NCBI RefSeq assembly: GCF_029760855.1
Contig: NZ_SOSI01000001.1
Span: 310,001-374,000, forward strand
Source of the DNA: Erythrobacter litoralis
GTDB lineage: Bacteria > Pseudomonadota > Alphaproteobacteria > Sphingomonadales > Sphingomonadaceae
Reading direction: 5' to 3'
Length of the DNA stretch: 64,000 nt
Positions 35,839-43,718 of the stretch are shown one piece after another. Made by a program: the position numbers and the translations under genes. A model generated the notes under the pieces. The model saw only the letters and a list, made by a program, of their open reading frames with translations. It was not told where the DNA came from and searched no databases. Within the stretch, counting starts at the first letter, position 1. Each line of letters starts with the position of its first letter.

Positions 35839-37181
35839 GGCGCATCGGCTTCGTCCTTGCGACCGCGCTCGCGCTCACCGGATGTGCACGCACGTCTCCG
35901 GTCGAACGGGTGGCGGTTACGGTGCCCCCGCCTGTCTATGCCTCCGACCTGCCCCCCGCCGGGCTGGACGACAATTGGTGGCGCGGTTTCGGCGATCCCG
36001 AACTCGATGCACTGGTGGAACAGGGCCTAGCCGCCAATCTGGAGATCGATGCCGCCGCCGACCGCCTGCGCTCCGCCGCCGCGTTCCTGCGCGCCGAACG
36101 CGCCGATCGCTTGCCGAGCGTCGACGGAGCGGCCGAAGCGGGCGTCGATCTCGGCTCCGATAACGGCGTGGCCGCGACGGGCGGGCTGTTCGGCCTCTTC
36201 AATCCCGACCTCAACGGGCGGCTGGCGGCGGAAATTCGAGCCGCGGCGGCCGATTACGCCGAAGCCGATTACATCGTCGCCGACCAGCGCAGGCTGATCG
36301 CCGCAGCGGTCGCGAACCAATACATCGAATATCGCCGCACCGGCGCGCAGCTGGATCTACTGGAAGAATCGACCGAATTGCAGGAACGCACGCTACGCAT
36401 CGTAACGCTCCGCTTCGAAGCGGGGTTATCGGCCAATCTCGACGTTCGCCGCGCTGCCGCCGACCTTGCGCAAACGCAGGCCCGGCTCGGTCTGGTGGAG
36501 ATCGCCCGCGCCAATGCCGTCAACGCACTCGCCATTCTGCTTGCCGAGCAACCCGGAACCTTCGCGCCGACCTCGCCGACGGAAACCGCAGCCATCCCCG
36601 ATTACGGCCTCGGCCCAGAGGTGGGCGTCCCGGCAGATCTCCTGCGCCGCCGTACGGATATCCTCGCCGCCGAAGCCCGCCTCGCCCGCGCCGCTGCGGA
36701 TATCGGCATAGAGCAGGCGGACCTGCGCCCCTCGCTTACCATCCCGGGAACGCTCGCGATCGGTGACGGCTCGCTCGGCGGCTTGTTCTCGGACTTTTTC
36801 GTGACATTAGGGGCCGCGCTCGATCTCCCGCTGTTCGATGGTGGCCGCCGCCGTGCCGAAGTCGCCGCCGCCGAGGCGGAAGCCGACGCCCGCCTCGCCG
36901 AATACCGACTAGCTTTTCTGGTTGCGCTGGGCGAGGTTGAAAATTCGCTCGTCGCAATCGATGCCTACCGCCAGCGCAACGCCTCGCTCGAAGAAGCGAT
37001 CGAGCAAAGCGAAACCGCCTTCAGTCAATCGAACGCGCTTTATCGCGAGGGCCTCACATCGCTGTTCGACGTGCTGGACGCTCAGCGCCAGCTCATCGCC
37101 AGTCGCCAGTCGCTGATCGACAGCGAAGCCGCGCTCGCCAGCTCATTCGTGGCATTCCATTCCGCGATCGGTTCGAGCTGA
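35835..37181 (+). CDS. RND efflux outer-membrane factor (NodT/OprM-type lipoprotein)
   Basis: A 448-residue TolC-superfamily protein with a lipoprotein signal (LATALALTGCARTSPVERV). The NodT family features are DDNWWRGFGDPELDALVEQG near residue 50 and VPADLLRRRTDILAAEARLA near residue 260, with the symmetric repeat and LYREGLTSLFDVLDAQRQL near the C-terminus. It forms the outer-membrane duct for the pump. It is the last gene before tRNA-Gly and the genomic island. Confidence 0.93.
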   Translation: MRRIGFVLATALALTGCARTSPVERVAVTVPPPVYASDLPPAGLDDNWWRGFGDPELDALVEQGLAANLEIDAAADRLRSAAAFLRAERADRLPSVDGAAEAGVDLGSDNGVAATGGLFGLFNPDLNGRLAAEIRAAAADYAEADYIVADQRRLIAAAVANQYIEYRRTGAQLDLLEESTELQERTLRIVTLRFEAGLSANLDVRRAAADLAQTQARLGLVEIARANAVNALAILLAEQPGTFAPTSPTETAAIPDYGLGPEVGVPADLLRRRTDILAAEARLARAAADIGIEQADLRPSLTIPGTLAIGDGSLGGLFSDFFVTLGAALDLPLFDGGRRRAEVAAAEAEADARLAEYRLAFLVALGEVENSLVAIDAYRQRNASLEEAIEQSETAFSQSNALYREGLTSLFDVLDAQRQLIASRQSLIDSEAALASSFVAFHSAIGSS

Positions 37182-37205
37182 GGCACTGTTCTGCATCGTT
37201 GAGGC

Positions 37206-37279
37206 TGGAGCGGGTGAAGGGAATCGAACCCTCGTCGTCAGCTTGGGAAGCTGCTGCTCTACCATTGAGCTACACCCGC
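37206..37279 (-). tRNA. tRNA-Gly(CCC)
   Basis: Read on the minus strand from 37279 to 37206: acceptor GCGGGTG pairs with CACCCGC, the D arm is GCTC-AATGGTA-GAGC, the anticodon loop TTCCCAA gives anticodon CCC, and the T arm is CGAGGGTTCGATTCCCT. The CCA tail is encoded. The 5' half (37241-37279) is repeated exactly at 48348-48386, so this gene is the integration site of the island. What lies immediately upstream of this tRNA is island DNA, not its original promoter. Confidence 0.95.
37241..37279. repeat. Left 39-bp att core (within tRNA-Gly)
   Basis: This copy of the 39-bp repeat is part of the intact tRNA, from the anticodon loop to the 5' end. It begins GCTTGGGAAGCTGCTGCTCT on the plus strand. 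The internal TTGGGAAGC around the anticodon loop gives the dyad usual for integrase core sites. Confidence 0.9.
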
Positions 37280-37311
37280 TTTTTAAAGACTTAGCAGCCT
37301 CGGACCTCGGC

Positions 37312-37331
37312 AGTTTACACAGCGGTTTACA
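37312..37331. other. Candidate integrase arm-type repeats, left end
   Basis: Two copies of (A/G)GTTTACA in direct orientation lie at 37312-37319 and 37324-37331, starting 32 bp from the att core. A third copy lies at 48308-48315 near the right end, also 32 bp from its core. Symmetric short repeats flanking the core are what tyrosine integrases bind with their N-terminal arm-binding domain. Confidence 0.5.
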
Positions 37332-38451
37332 AATCGCCTGCCAAGCGGCGCGTGATTGACACCACGATGGCGCTATCGTCAACGTATCTTTTCCTGATCT
37401 GATCGACCTGTTCAGGCGACCAGCCCATGATGTCCGCGACCTCTCGATTGGTGAGGTTCGCACTCGGATGGGCCATGATACGGGTTGCAAAGGTTCCGCG
37501 CAGGTCGTGAAGCCGCTTCTGCGTTCGGTTTTTCTCACCGGACACAGGATCGCGCTCAACATGCCAGATGCCTTTCCCGTTATTGGCTCTACGCCGGGCA
37601 TCGTGGAAACTGGAGTTGAGACCATCTCCGGTCCACGGCTTGCCATAGCAGTTGACTAGAACAGTCTCGACGCCAGCTTTTCTTGAGCGTCCACGGAGCG
37701 TCTCCAGTAAAGCATCAAGTTCCGGCAAGCGAGGGATTGTGACCCGGTAGCGCTTGCGAAGTGACCGCTTCGCGGCGGTCCTTTGGATCGCAAGGTCGCC
37801 AACTTCGTCCCATCGGATTGCCACAAGATCAGCGCGTCGCATCCCAGTCAGGGTCGCTAATTCGATAGCATCGCAGAGCGGTTGCAGAGCCTCGCGCTTT
37901 ATCGCCTCCAAGTCCTCTGCGAGCCAAATGATTGGGGCCCGGCTCTCCGCTCGATAAAGAGTTGGCACCCCCCGCGCTGGGTTGAGAATTAAAAGCCCTT
38001 CGAGGTTTGCCCAATTAAGAAACTGGGAAAGCACCGTGACCGATATATCGGCGGTCCGTGGCTTCGCGCTCATGGTGTTGCGCCATGCAACGATCTTCGC
38101 CTTCATTCGCGGATCATCGAAGATAGCCAGCGGAACATCGCCCCACTTTGCCTCTATCAGGTCCAGATGCCTGCCCCACGTTCGCCGGGTGCTGTCCGCC
38201 AAGTCCCTCCAATTGGTCGAACCGCGAAATGCCGTTAGAGCGCCCCCAACGAGATCAGTTTGCGGTCGGCTTTCTGAAAGTTCTGCTTCATGTATCTGCG
38301 CCCAGATGGCAGACGCCAATTTTGGCTTTTTCGGGCCTTCCGAACGCAGCACTTGTGGGCCGCCGCGCCACGCATACACATACCAAACTATGCCATCGCG
38401 AAGCTTCTTGCGGACGAAATGCGGAGCGGACGTCACAACGCATCCTGCCAT
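37327..38451 (-). CDS. Tyrosine-type site-specific integrase
   Basis: A 374-residue integrase. An N-terminal DUF4102-free, SAM-like region (about residues 60-165, with LADSTRRTWGRHLDLIEAKW) precedes the catalytic domain. Catalytic residues visible: first Arg in ATLTGMRRADLVAIRW, the HxLR-type motif as LHDLRGTFAT, and the nucleophile Tyr in IRKRYVDDSA close to the C-terminus. A shortened N-terminus without a long arm-binding domain is typical of alphaproteobacterial island integrases. It faces tRNA-Gly, whose 5' end is 48 bp past the stop. Its start overlaps the upstream small gene by 19 bp. Confidence 0.95.
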   Translation of the reverse strand: MAGCVVTSAPHFVRKKLRDGIVWYVYAWRGGPQVLRSEGPKKPKLASAIWAQIHEAELSESRPQTDLVGGALTAFRGSTNWRDLADSTRRTWGRHLDLIEAKWGDVPLAIFDDPRMKAKIVAWRNTMSAKPRTADISVTVLSQFLNWANLEGLLILNPARGVPTLYRAESRAPIIWLAEDLEAIKREALQPLCDAIELATLTGMRRADLVAIRWDEVGDLAIQRTAAKRSLRKRYRVTIPRLPELDALLETLRGRSRKAGVETVLVNCYGKPWTGDGLNSSFHDARRRANNGKGIWHVERDPVSGEKNRTQKRLHDLRGTFATRIMAHPSANLTNREVADIMGWSPEQVDQIRKRYVDDSAIVVSITRRLAGDL

Positions 38452-38672
38452 TGGTCAAAGAGCGCGCCGCTAGACGGCCCCATTATTCCCTCTGGTGTTA
38501 ATATGCGTATCGTCCCATCTGGACCGATCTCGACGGAAGCAACGACCAGGCCCTCTTTCCTCACTCCATCAATCGCTCTCTTTACGTCGACCTTTTTGAA
38601 CGCCGACGGCTTTCGTCCAATTGATCCTTTCGCTCTGATCCTTGCAAAAGGTTGCACAGCTCTGATGGGCAT
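38433..38672 (-). CDS. Small protein upstream of integrase (79 aa), possible recombination accessory
   Basis: A 79-residue protein starting MPIRAVQPFARIRAKGSIGR with a basic N-terminus, a helix (KKVDVKRAIDGVRKEGLVV) and a beta pair (ASVEIGPDGTIRILTPEG). Proteins of this make-up are frequent immediately before integrase genes in alphaproteobacterial prophages and islands (from memory). The 19-bp overlap with the integrase indicates translational coupling. An excisionase-like role is possible but unproven; no clear helix-turn-helix is seen. Confidence 0.6.
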   Translation of the reverse strand: MPIRAVQPFARIRAKGSIGRKPSAFKKVDVKRAIDGVRKEGLVVASVEIGPDGTIRILTPEGIMGPSSGALFDQWQDAL

Positions 38673-38675
38673 CGA

Positions 38676-39179
38676 TCAGTCCACTTCTTCCCTAAGGGCG
38701 CTCGTCCACGCCATAAGGTAGTGAGCTGACCGGTGCCCTGCCGGCGTGACGAGCATAAGGTTATCCGGCTCGTTATTTCGCTTGTTTTCATCGATATGAT
38801 GGACTTCGAGACACGGCGGCAGGTCTCTTGGATGGATACCGATCATCTCTGCCATCACGATGCGGTGAACAAAGTAGCGTCGACCATCGACAACTTCAGT
38901 CACATAGCCTCGTCCATCGTCACATTTACCCACGAAATTTCCGGGCTTCTTTCCCGCCATGGGATTTAACCTACCTAACTTGCTGTCACGTAGCCGCCGA
39001 CGTTTCAGTTCCCTTCGCTCTTCCTGCGTTGTGCTTCGTTTAATAATTTCATGAACACTCCCCAAACCTATCTTAAGGTGTACGGCGATTTGCTTCATCG
39101 TATGGTTTGTCCCTCTGTAAATTTGCATGACCTCGCCTGCGATCATGGGATTTCCCACAATTACCTTGGAGTAGCTCAT
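38676..39179 (-). CDS. HNH endonuclease with N-terminal helix-turn-helix-like region
   Basis: A 167-residue protein. The C-terminal HNH motif is LEVHHIDENKRNNEPDNLML followed by GHRSAHY (about residues 122-155), the HNH_3 arrangement; the N-terminal third has a homing-endonuclease-type HTH (HTMKQIAVHLKIGLGSVHEI). Such proteins nick or cut DNA and are often selfish genes in phages and islands. It lies three bases upstream of the small pre-integrase gene. GGGAGGCG and a second purine-rich stretch precede the ATG. Codon use is clearly lower in GC than the chromosome. Confidence 0.85.
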   Translation of the reverse strand: MSYSKVIVGNPMIAGEVMQIYRGTNHTMKQIAVHLKIGLGSVHEIIKRSTTQEERRELKRRRLRDSKLGRLNPMAGKKPGNFVGKCDDGRGYVTEVVDGRRYFVHRIVMAEMIGIHPRDLPPCLEVHHIDENKRNNEPDNLMLVTPAGHRSAHYLMAWTSALREEVD

Positions 39180-39180
39180 A

Positions 39181-39383
39181 AACCGCTTCCCTATCCTTTG
39201 TTCGCCTCCCGTAAAATCATATTTAATGAAAAAATCTTGATTTCAAGAATAAAATCAAACATCTACTGCTTGTTTTCTAGATATGTAGACAGCAACTCTC
39301 AAAATCTAATGGTATTTTAATTTATTTCAAAAATAATTCAAATACAGAATGACCAACCTATTCTTCCCGCGACCCTTGGTACA
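39181..39383. other. AT-rich intergenic stretch with candidate terminator
   Basis: About 200 bp without a gene and markedly AT-rich (runs such as TTTTAATTTATTTCAAAAAT). It must hold the promoter of the HNH-small-integrase unit. On the minus strand TCTTGA-AA-TCAAGA followed by TTTTTT (39229-39248) is a small possible terminator or regulatory hairpin. The sharp GC change at about 39358 marks a recombination junction with the higher-GC fragment beside it. Confidence 0.45.
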
Positions 39384-39905
39384 TCAAAGGCGGTTGGTCC
39401 GGAAGGTGTTCGTGCGGAAATTGTAGGAGGGGTATATCTTCTCGTAGTTCGAGCCATCCATGCTCGGCTTGATGTATTTGTAGAACCCCTTGATGTAGGT
39501 CGAGAGAAGCTTCTTCGCCTTCTTCAACTGGATCAGGCGGAAGACGAAGTTCCCCGGCGTGCCCTCTTTGGCGACAGCGCTCTCGAAGTAAGGCAGGTGA
39601 TCCTTGGTCGAGACGCTCGGGACGCGCTTGTTGAGGTCTTCCTCTTCGGCGGTGGATGGGGTGAATACTCGCGGGGTCAGCTTGAAGCCATCGGGGTGGC
39701 CCCACGGCTGCTCGAACAAGACGTCGATGATGAACTTGTCTTTGCCGAACAGAATGTCCTGCACGCTGCGGTCGGCGGTCGCGGCGGTGGCTTCTGGACC
39801 CGTGAGCCATTTACGACGCACGGCGGCGGGGATCATCTTGAAGAGGGCTTCCTCTTCTTCGGTGACCCATGTCGAGACTTCACGCTCGTATTCGACGAGT
39901 GCCAC
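39384..39905 (-). pseudogene. Truncated phage-type family-A DNA polymerase fragment
   Basis: A 173-residue frame. Its last third, LIQLKKAKKLLSTYIKGFYK then IYPSYNFRTNTFRTNRL, resembles the palm entry of phage DNA polymerase I (KLLSTYV... IHPSYN... TGRLSS), and TPSTAEEE/VSTKDHLPYFE fits the preceding thumb/palm region. The frame stops exactly where the NPNLQN motif A block should begin, so the polymerase domain and the 3'-5' exonuclease are missing. The family call is my reading by pattern and is moderate. Its GC is higher than the adjacent AT-rich stretch, suggesting a recombined remnant. Confidence 0.45.
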
Positions 39906-40541
39906 TCGGCGAACTCCAAGTTTTTATCCGAACGGTGAGCACCTCCTCCTCAACCGGGTCGAAATCGCACTCGTAGACGACTTTCCGGAATGCCCCGAAG
40001 CCGTTCTCAAGCCGGAGAGAGTTGCCGCAAACCAGATGATCCTCTTGGGTCCGTACTCTTTGGTGTAAACGTCATAGTGTGACCATTCCGCCCGGAAAAA
40101 CTTAAAGCTGAGGCCTTCTGTCCATTCGTAACGATAGCGAGCGATGTCCTCGATCAAGCGAGTGCATCGCGGTTCTGCACGGGAACGCGTCCGTTTTGCG
40201 GCGCACTCGATGTCACCGCCGCACATTGCTTTCTCGACGGCTTCTGAAGGCTTCTGAGTTTCTTCCTGCCCCCGGCGCTCCCGTCTTCCTGCCTCTTGTC
40301 CTGACGCCCTTTCATCGAGTTTCTGGCGCTCTTCCGACGTCATGTTTGCGATTTGGACCAATGCAAATGCAAAAATCGTGATCGCCAATCCGACGATTGC
40401 CAATGCGAGGCCGCCGAGCCGGTGCTTAACCGAATACCGCCGCCGAAACAGAAGCCAGACAGTGATGACCGGCAGCACCAGCAGTCCCGCCATCAGCCGC
40501 TTTGAAAGCTGTCTAGGAGTTCGGCGCAATTCATCTTCCAC
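39880..40541 (-). pseudogene. Frameshifted membrane protein of phage/island type
   Basis: From the ATG at 40541 the protein has two hydrophobic helices (LMAGLLVLPVITVWLLF; LGGLALAIVGLAITIFAFAL), a charged coiled region and a C-terminal domain with paired cysteines (AMCGGDIECAAK). In frame zero it runs into an unlikely Ser/Arg-rich tail and stops at 39924. In the other frame from about 40024-40030 the reading is GNSLRLENGFGAFRKVVYEC then DFDPVEEEVLTVRI, which looks like a true conserved end. A two-base gain or one-base loss at TTTGCGGC explains this. Either a real frameshift or a sequencing error. Confidence 0.6.
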
Positions 40542-41211
40542 GGTCTACTTCTTCGGTTCTGTCGGCTGGAGTGGGGGCGAGCTCGTCATCGAAGCGAAAG
40601 CCGCTGATCAGGAACTCGACGTTCGGAAAAACGAAGGCTTCAAGGTCGACGAGCGAGCGGTTGACTATTGTCGGTGCGCCGTAGTCGCCGTCTATCCACG
40701 GCCACAGTCGACCTTCGTACAATAGAAGCGGCCCGGAATGAGCAGCCGTGAGTTTGACGAACGCGCCATTTGGGACTTCGTCCAGGCGCAACCTGATCGG
40801 CGGCCGGGTGCGTTGTGCAGCCCTTCGCCGGTGCAACTCGCGATCCATTGTAGAAGCTCGCACCCGTTCGAACTTCGACACGCCCGCCAAGGCCTTCCAG
40901 ATAACCAGCCAGCGATAATAGGCATCGGGCCGACAGCTTCCGCAGGGCCTATGTCCCGCTGCCAACGCGACTGCTTCGTCCGTGAAGAAGAGCGGCGTAT
41001 ATACTTCCGGATCGTCGAAGCGGACCTTTCGGCCATTCACCTCGCGCAGCGTGCAGCAGATCCAGCGCTTGTAGGCCCATCGTCGAGCGATCTTCCCTTC
41101 GGCGTCGAGCAACGGGCCACGGTTGCCCATCGCTCGACCACGCGAGGCGAGCGCGAGAATTTCACCGGTGGGCGATACGCGGTTAAAGCGCGGCATCGGA
41201 AACAGCGTCAT
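40531..41211 (-). CDS. Conserved protein with Ada-like Cys cluster
   Basis: A 226-residue protein from ATG 41211. FTDEAVALAAGHRPCGSCRP (about residues 75-95) resembles the zinc-binding, Cys-rich segment of the Ada N-terminal domain; the N-terminal motif NRVSPTGEILALASRGRAMG is shared with a hypothetical family common in alphaproteobacteria (from memory). Only the HRPCGSC pair of cysteines is obvious, so metal binding is not certain. The start overlaps the recombinase stop (TCATG region) and its end overlaps the membrane-protein start by 11 bp, forming a coupled three-gene unit. Confidence 0.6.
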   Translation of the reverse strand: MTLFPMPRFNRVSPTGEILALASRGRAMGNRGPLLDAEGKIARRWAYKRWICCTLREVNGRKVRFDDPEVYTPLFFTDEAVALAAGHRPCGSCRPDAYYRWLVIWKALAGVSKFERVRASTMDRELHRRRAAQRTRPPIRLRLDEVPNGAFVKLTAAHSGPLLLYEGRLWPWIDGDYGAPTIVNRSLVDLEAFVFPNVEFLISGFRFDDELAPTPADRTEEVDRGR

Positions 41212-41900
41212 GCCGCTGCAACCAGTTGCACCAAGCGATAGACCTGCGACGGCCCCCACGGCCCGCCGCGAGGAGTTGCAATCGCGCGCTGGTTGAGTTC
41301 GTCAGCTATTTGCCGATAGGAAAGGCCTCTACCAACAAGCTCGCTTAGCATCGGCTTCAGATCGGCTGCTCTTGCCCGAGCGCGGTCATGCCTTCGTTGT
41401 GCGCTTATTCGCGCTCCCTCGTGTGCGACGCCCCTCAGGTTGCCTCGATCACCCCCAAGCTTCAGACCGCGCTTCTTTGCTGCTGCCAGCGCACTTCTAG
41501 TCCGATCCCGGATCATCTGCGCCTCATGTTCAGCGACTGCCGCGAGGATATGGATCGTAAGCCTGTTGGCGGAGGGGAAATCGACCGCTCGAAACTCGAC
41601 ACCACTTTCCATAAGGTTCGAAATGAAGGCGACGTTGCGGGCGAGCCGATCCAGCTTGGCGATCAGAAGCGTGGCACCGTGCACGCGGCACAATCGGAGT
41701 GCTTCGGCTAGCTTAGGCCTATCCGCCCTTCCCCCGCTCTCAATCTCAACGATCTCGAATAGAAGTTCTGCGTTGCGCGAAATGAGAAAACGAGAGACCG
41801 CTTCCCGTTGAGCGTCGAGCCCAAGGCCGGACTGTTCTTGTCTTCCTGTAGATACGCGAAAGTATCCGACGAAGCGTCTTTGGTCCGCTGTTCGTTGCAT
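41208..41900 (-). CDS. Serine recombinase (resolvase/invertase type)
   Basis: A 230-residue recombinase. The catalytic serine lies in GYFRVSTGRQEQSGLGLDAQ (S17); AKLDRLARNVAFISNLM and HEAQMIRDRTRSALAAAKKR complete the catalytic domain and E helix; a C-terminal helix-turn-helix (GLSYRQIADELNQRAI) binds DNA. The start at 41900 is chosen by family N-terminus; the frame stays open for 36 more codons upstream without similarity. It could resolve or invert DNA within the island or be cargo. It is divergent from the XRE remnant. Confidence 0.9.
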   Translation of the reverse strand: MQRTADQRRFVGYFRVSTGRQEQSGLGLDAQREAVSRFLISRNAELLFEIVEIESGGRADRPKLAEALRLCRVHGATLLIAKLDRLARNVAFISNLMESGVEFRAVDFPSANRLTIHILAAVAEHEAQMIRDRTRSALAAAKKRGLKLGGDRGNLRGVAHEGARISAQRRHDRARARAADLKPMLSELVGRGLSYRQIADELNQRAIATPRGGPWGPSQVYRLVQLVAAA

Positions 41901-42045
41901 CGTTATCCGTGATATCTGAATGCGTTGCTCCAACAGCAACGCCCGTAGCAGTAGATTGAACAGCGAACGATTTTTAGTCAATCGCAAATTGCGTTTAGAT
42001 TCAGCCACTTAATGAAATAGCAAAAGCGGGTGTCCGGTGTTGGCG

Positions 42046-42186
42046 ATGGACGTTCGCATGCGCCTTGCAAAAAACCTGAGGGAGCTCAGATCAGAACGTG
42101 AGTGGTCGCAGAAGCAATTAGCCGAAGAGTGCGACATCCACCGAACCTACGCGAGCGATCTGGAACGCAGAGTGCGCAACCCATAG
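42046..42186 (+). pseudogene. Truncated XRE-type HTH regulator
   Basis: A 46-codon frame from ATG 42046 reads LAKNLRELRSEREWSQKQLA then EECDIHRTYASDLERRVRNP and stops at TAG (42184). This is a near-complete XRE helix-turn-helix (usual form RTYISDLERGxRNPT), cut at the point where the last helix should follow. The same frame continues open past the TAG (QSLTIRSALGF...), consistent with a nonsense mutation. Such small regulators often control restriction-modification genes (C proteins), and this one sits just before the nuclease cluster. It may still bind DNA weakly as a short protein. Confidence 0.6.
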
Positions 42187-42535
42187 CAGAGTTTGACCAT
42201 AAGGTCAGCTTTAGGGTTCATGAATTTCAAGACGGCTCGCTTACTGCTTCTCGGGGCCGCGGACCGACACAAACTAACATCGACAATGGCAATCGACACT
42301 CACCTTCCTCTTGCCTCGATCAAGTCGAGGCATAACTCTCCGCCTCCAACGTACGCTTATGGCGAGTACGCGGCTCTTGGTTGCCATCGCAGTTGGCAGA
42401 GCGTTGCAACAGTTGCACAGCAAATTGCCGATGAGCAGAACAGCGCCCATTCCGGAGGTCAGGCACTGGCCAACCTTTTGGGTGGATTTGCGGCTTCCAA
42501 GTCCGCGCGTTCAGAATGTATCTAAAGAGGGAAGG
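42187..42535. other. 349-bp gap before the GIY-YIG-like gene
   Basis: No convincing gene. The frame of the XRE remnant continues open past its TAG but loses similarity after about ten residues. The stretch must contain the promoter for the downstream nuclease-like gene. A weak open frame covers part of it but its composition is unlike a coding sequence. Confidence 0.4.
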
Positions 42536-43153
42536 ATGGCTAGAGTGAGTTCTGATGCACTAATCCCTGCTACCACACTCTGGACTTTTGGAACGGGTGC
42601 GAAACTACGTGCGATGGCCGAGATGGTCGAGAAAAGCCGAGCCCCAGAGAAACTTGGTGTTGAGCGCATTGAGTTCGGTGCGACATTGGCGGAATTGGAT
42701 GACGCAATCGAAAGCCTGACCAACCCCGAGCAAATCGTTCGAGATCGCTGTATCTACATCATTACGCTGGATCGAGATGTTGACCTTTCAGCTTTCAAGG
42801 AAGCGTTCTTCGAGGCTCAGAGCCGAGACAATCTGAAACTTCCCCAAGACAATCATGATATTGGTCCGGTTCTCTATGTCGGAAGTTCCTACGCGACGGG
42901 AGCGAGGAAGCGGACGTTGCGCAGTCGTCTTCGGCAACATCTAATTAAAGCGCCGAAAGGGACCTATGCTCTGTCTCTATCGGAATGGACGAGCCATCTT
43001 TCGGGAGCGTTTTTCGTTCAGGCTTGGCAATTTCCTTCCCGCGGCGACGGCCCTGAGGGGGATGACGTTGCTCGAAATACCGTTCTTGCAGTCGAAGATT
43101 GGCTATCTGGTGAGTTGAAGCCCATGCTGGGCCGGCGTGGATCGCGACGCTGA
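42536..43153 (+). CDS. GIY-YIG-like nuclease candidate
   Basis: A 205-residue protein from ATG 42536, preceded by GAGGGAAGG. The C-terminal half has a GIY-YIG-type order: strand CIYIITLDRD (residues 72-81) as the GIY strand, VLYVGSSYATGA (112-123) as the YIG strand, TLRSRLRQHL (127-136) with the conserved Arg, and AVEDWLSGELKPMLGRRG (185-202) with the metal-binding Glu position. The first strand has Cys where Gly is usual and the loop to YVG is long (about 35 residues). Beside a methyltransferase and Vsr, it is a candidate restriction endonuclease. Function is an inference. Confidence 0.5.
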   Translation: MARVSSDALIPATTLWTFGTGAKLRAMAEMVEKSRAPEKLGVERIEFGATLAELDDAIESLTNPEQIVRDRCIYIITLDRDVDLSAFKEAFFEAQSRDNLKLPQDNHDIGPVLYVGSSYATGARKRTLRSRLRQHLIKAPKGTYALSLSEWTSHLSGAFFVQAWQFPSRGDGPEGDDVARNTVLAVEDWLSGELKPMLGRRGSRR

Positions 43154-43282
43154 GACGGCCAAGTTGTCCAACGAGGCTCTAGGGGTGGGGTTTCATGCAT
43201 CCGAAACTTCGGACCAATCCATGTGCGAACAGTGACCGCAGGGGTGCTGCGTCCAACTGGGATAATCCGTATCGGGATTTAA

Positions 43283-43690
43283 TTAGGCGATCAGGCCGTT
43301 GTTTCGCAAAAGTTCCTCGATGTCGGTCGATTTGACATCACATTCCCATAGGATGACGACCCTCCAACCCATTCCTTCGAGTTCGTCTTTCACGCGCACG
43401 TCCCGTTCACGGTTTTTCGTAAACTTTTCGATCCAAAAACTCTGCCGTGTCTTTGGTGTCCGCGCGATGGAGCATCCTTCGTGCCCGTGCCAAAAGCAAC
43501 CATGGACCAAGATCGCGACCTTATCCTTCGGCAATACGATATCGGGACGGCCGGGAAGGTCTTTCCTGTGCAGGCGAAAGCGGCGTCCTGCGCGATGAAG
43601 CGCGCGCCTCACTATCATTTCGGGCCGTGTGTCCTTGCTACGGAACCTGGCCATAAGCTCCCGCCGCTGCATATCGTTCATTCTGGCCAT
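43283..43690 (-). CDS. vsr: Very short patch repair endonuclease Vsr
   Basis: A 135-residue protein from ATG 43690, normal for Vsr. Motifs in order: MARFRSKDTRPEMIVRRALH, FRLHRKDLPGRPDIVLP (catalytic Asp), VHGCFWHGHEGCSIARTPKT (zinc/active-site region) and the end GWRVVILWECDVK. Vsr nicks at T:G mismatches created by deamination of 5-methylcytosine. It is divergent from the GHKL gene, with start codons 28 bp apart, and shares a cluster with a cytosine methyltransferase, its usual partner. The frame is open upstream to 43741. Confidence 0.95.
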   Translation of the reverse strand: MARMNDMQRRELMARFRSKDTRPEMIVRRALHRAGRRFRLHRKDLPGRPDIVLPKDKVAILVHGCFWHGHEGCSIARTPKTRQSFWIEKFTKNRERDVRVKDELEGMGWRVVILWECDVKSTDIEELLRNNGLIA

Positions 43691-43718
43691 AGCGTTCACA
43701 TGGGGTATGGAGGCGCAG

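Noticed and set aside
39358-39810. Alternative frame of 150 codons opposite in register to the polymerase-like fragment
   Set aside because: Very rich in His, Arg and Gln with no motif; the other frame shows the KLLSTYI and YPSYN pattern.
42193-42525. Open frame downstream of the XRE remnant
   Set aside because: It is the read-through frame of the broken regulator; similarity is lost after a few residues and composition is not protein-like.
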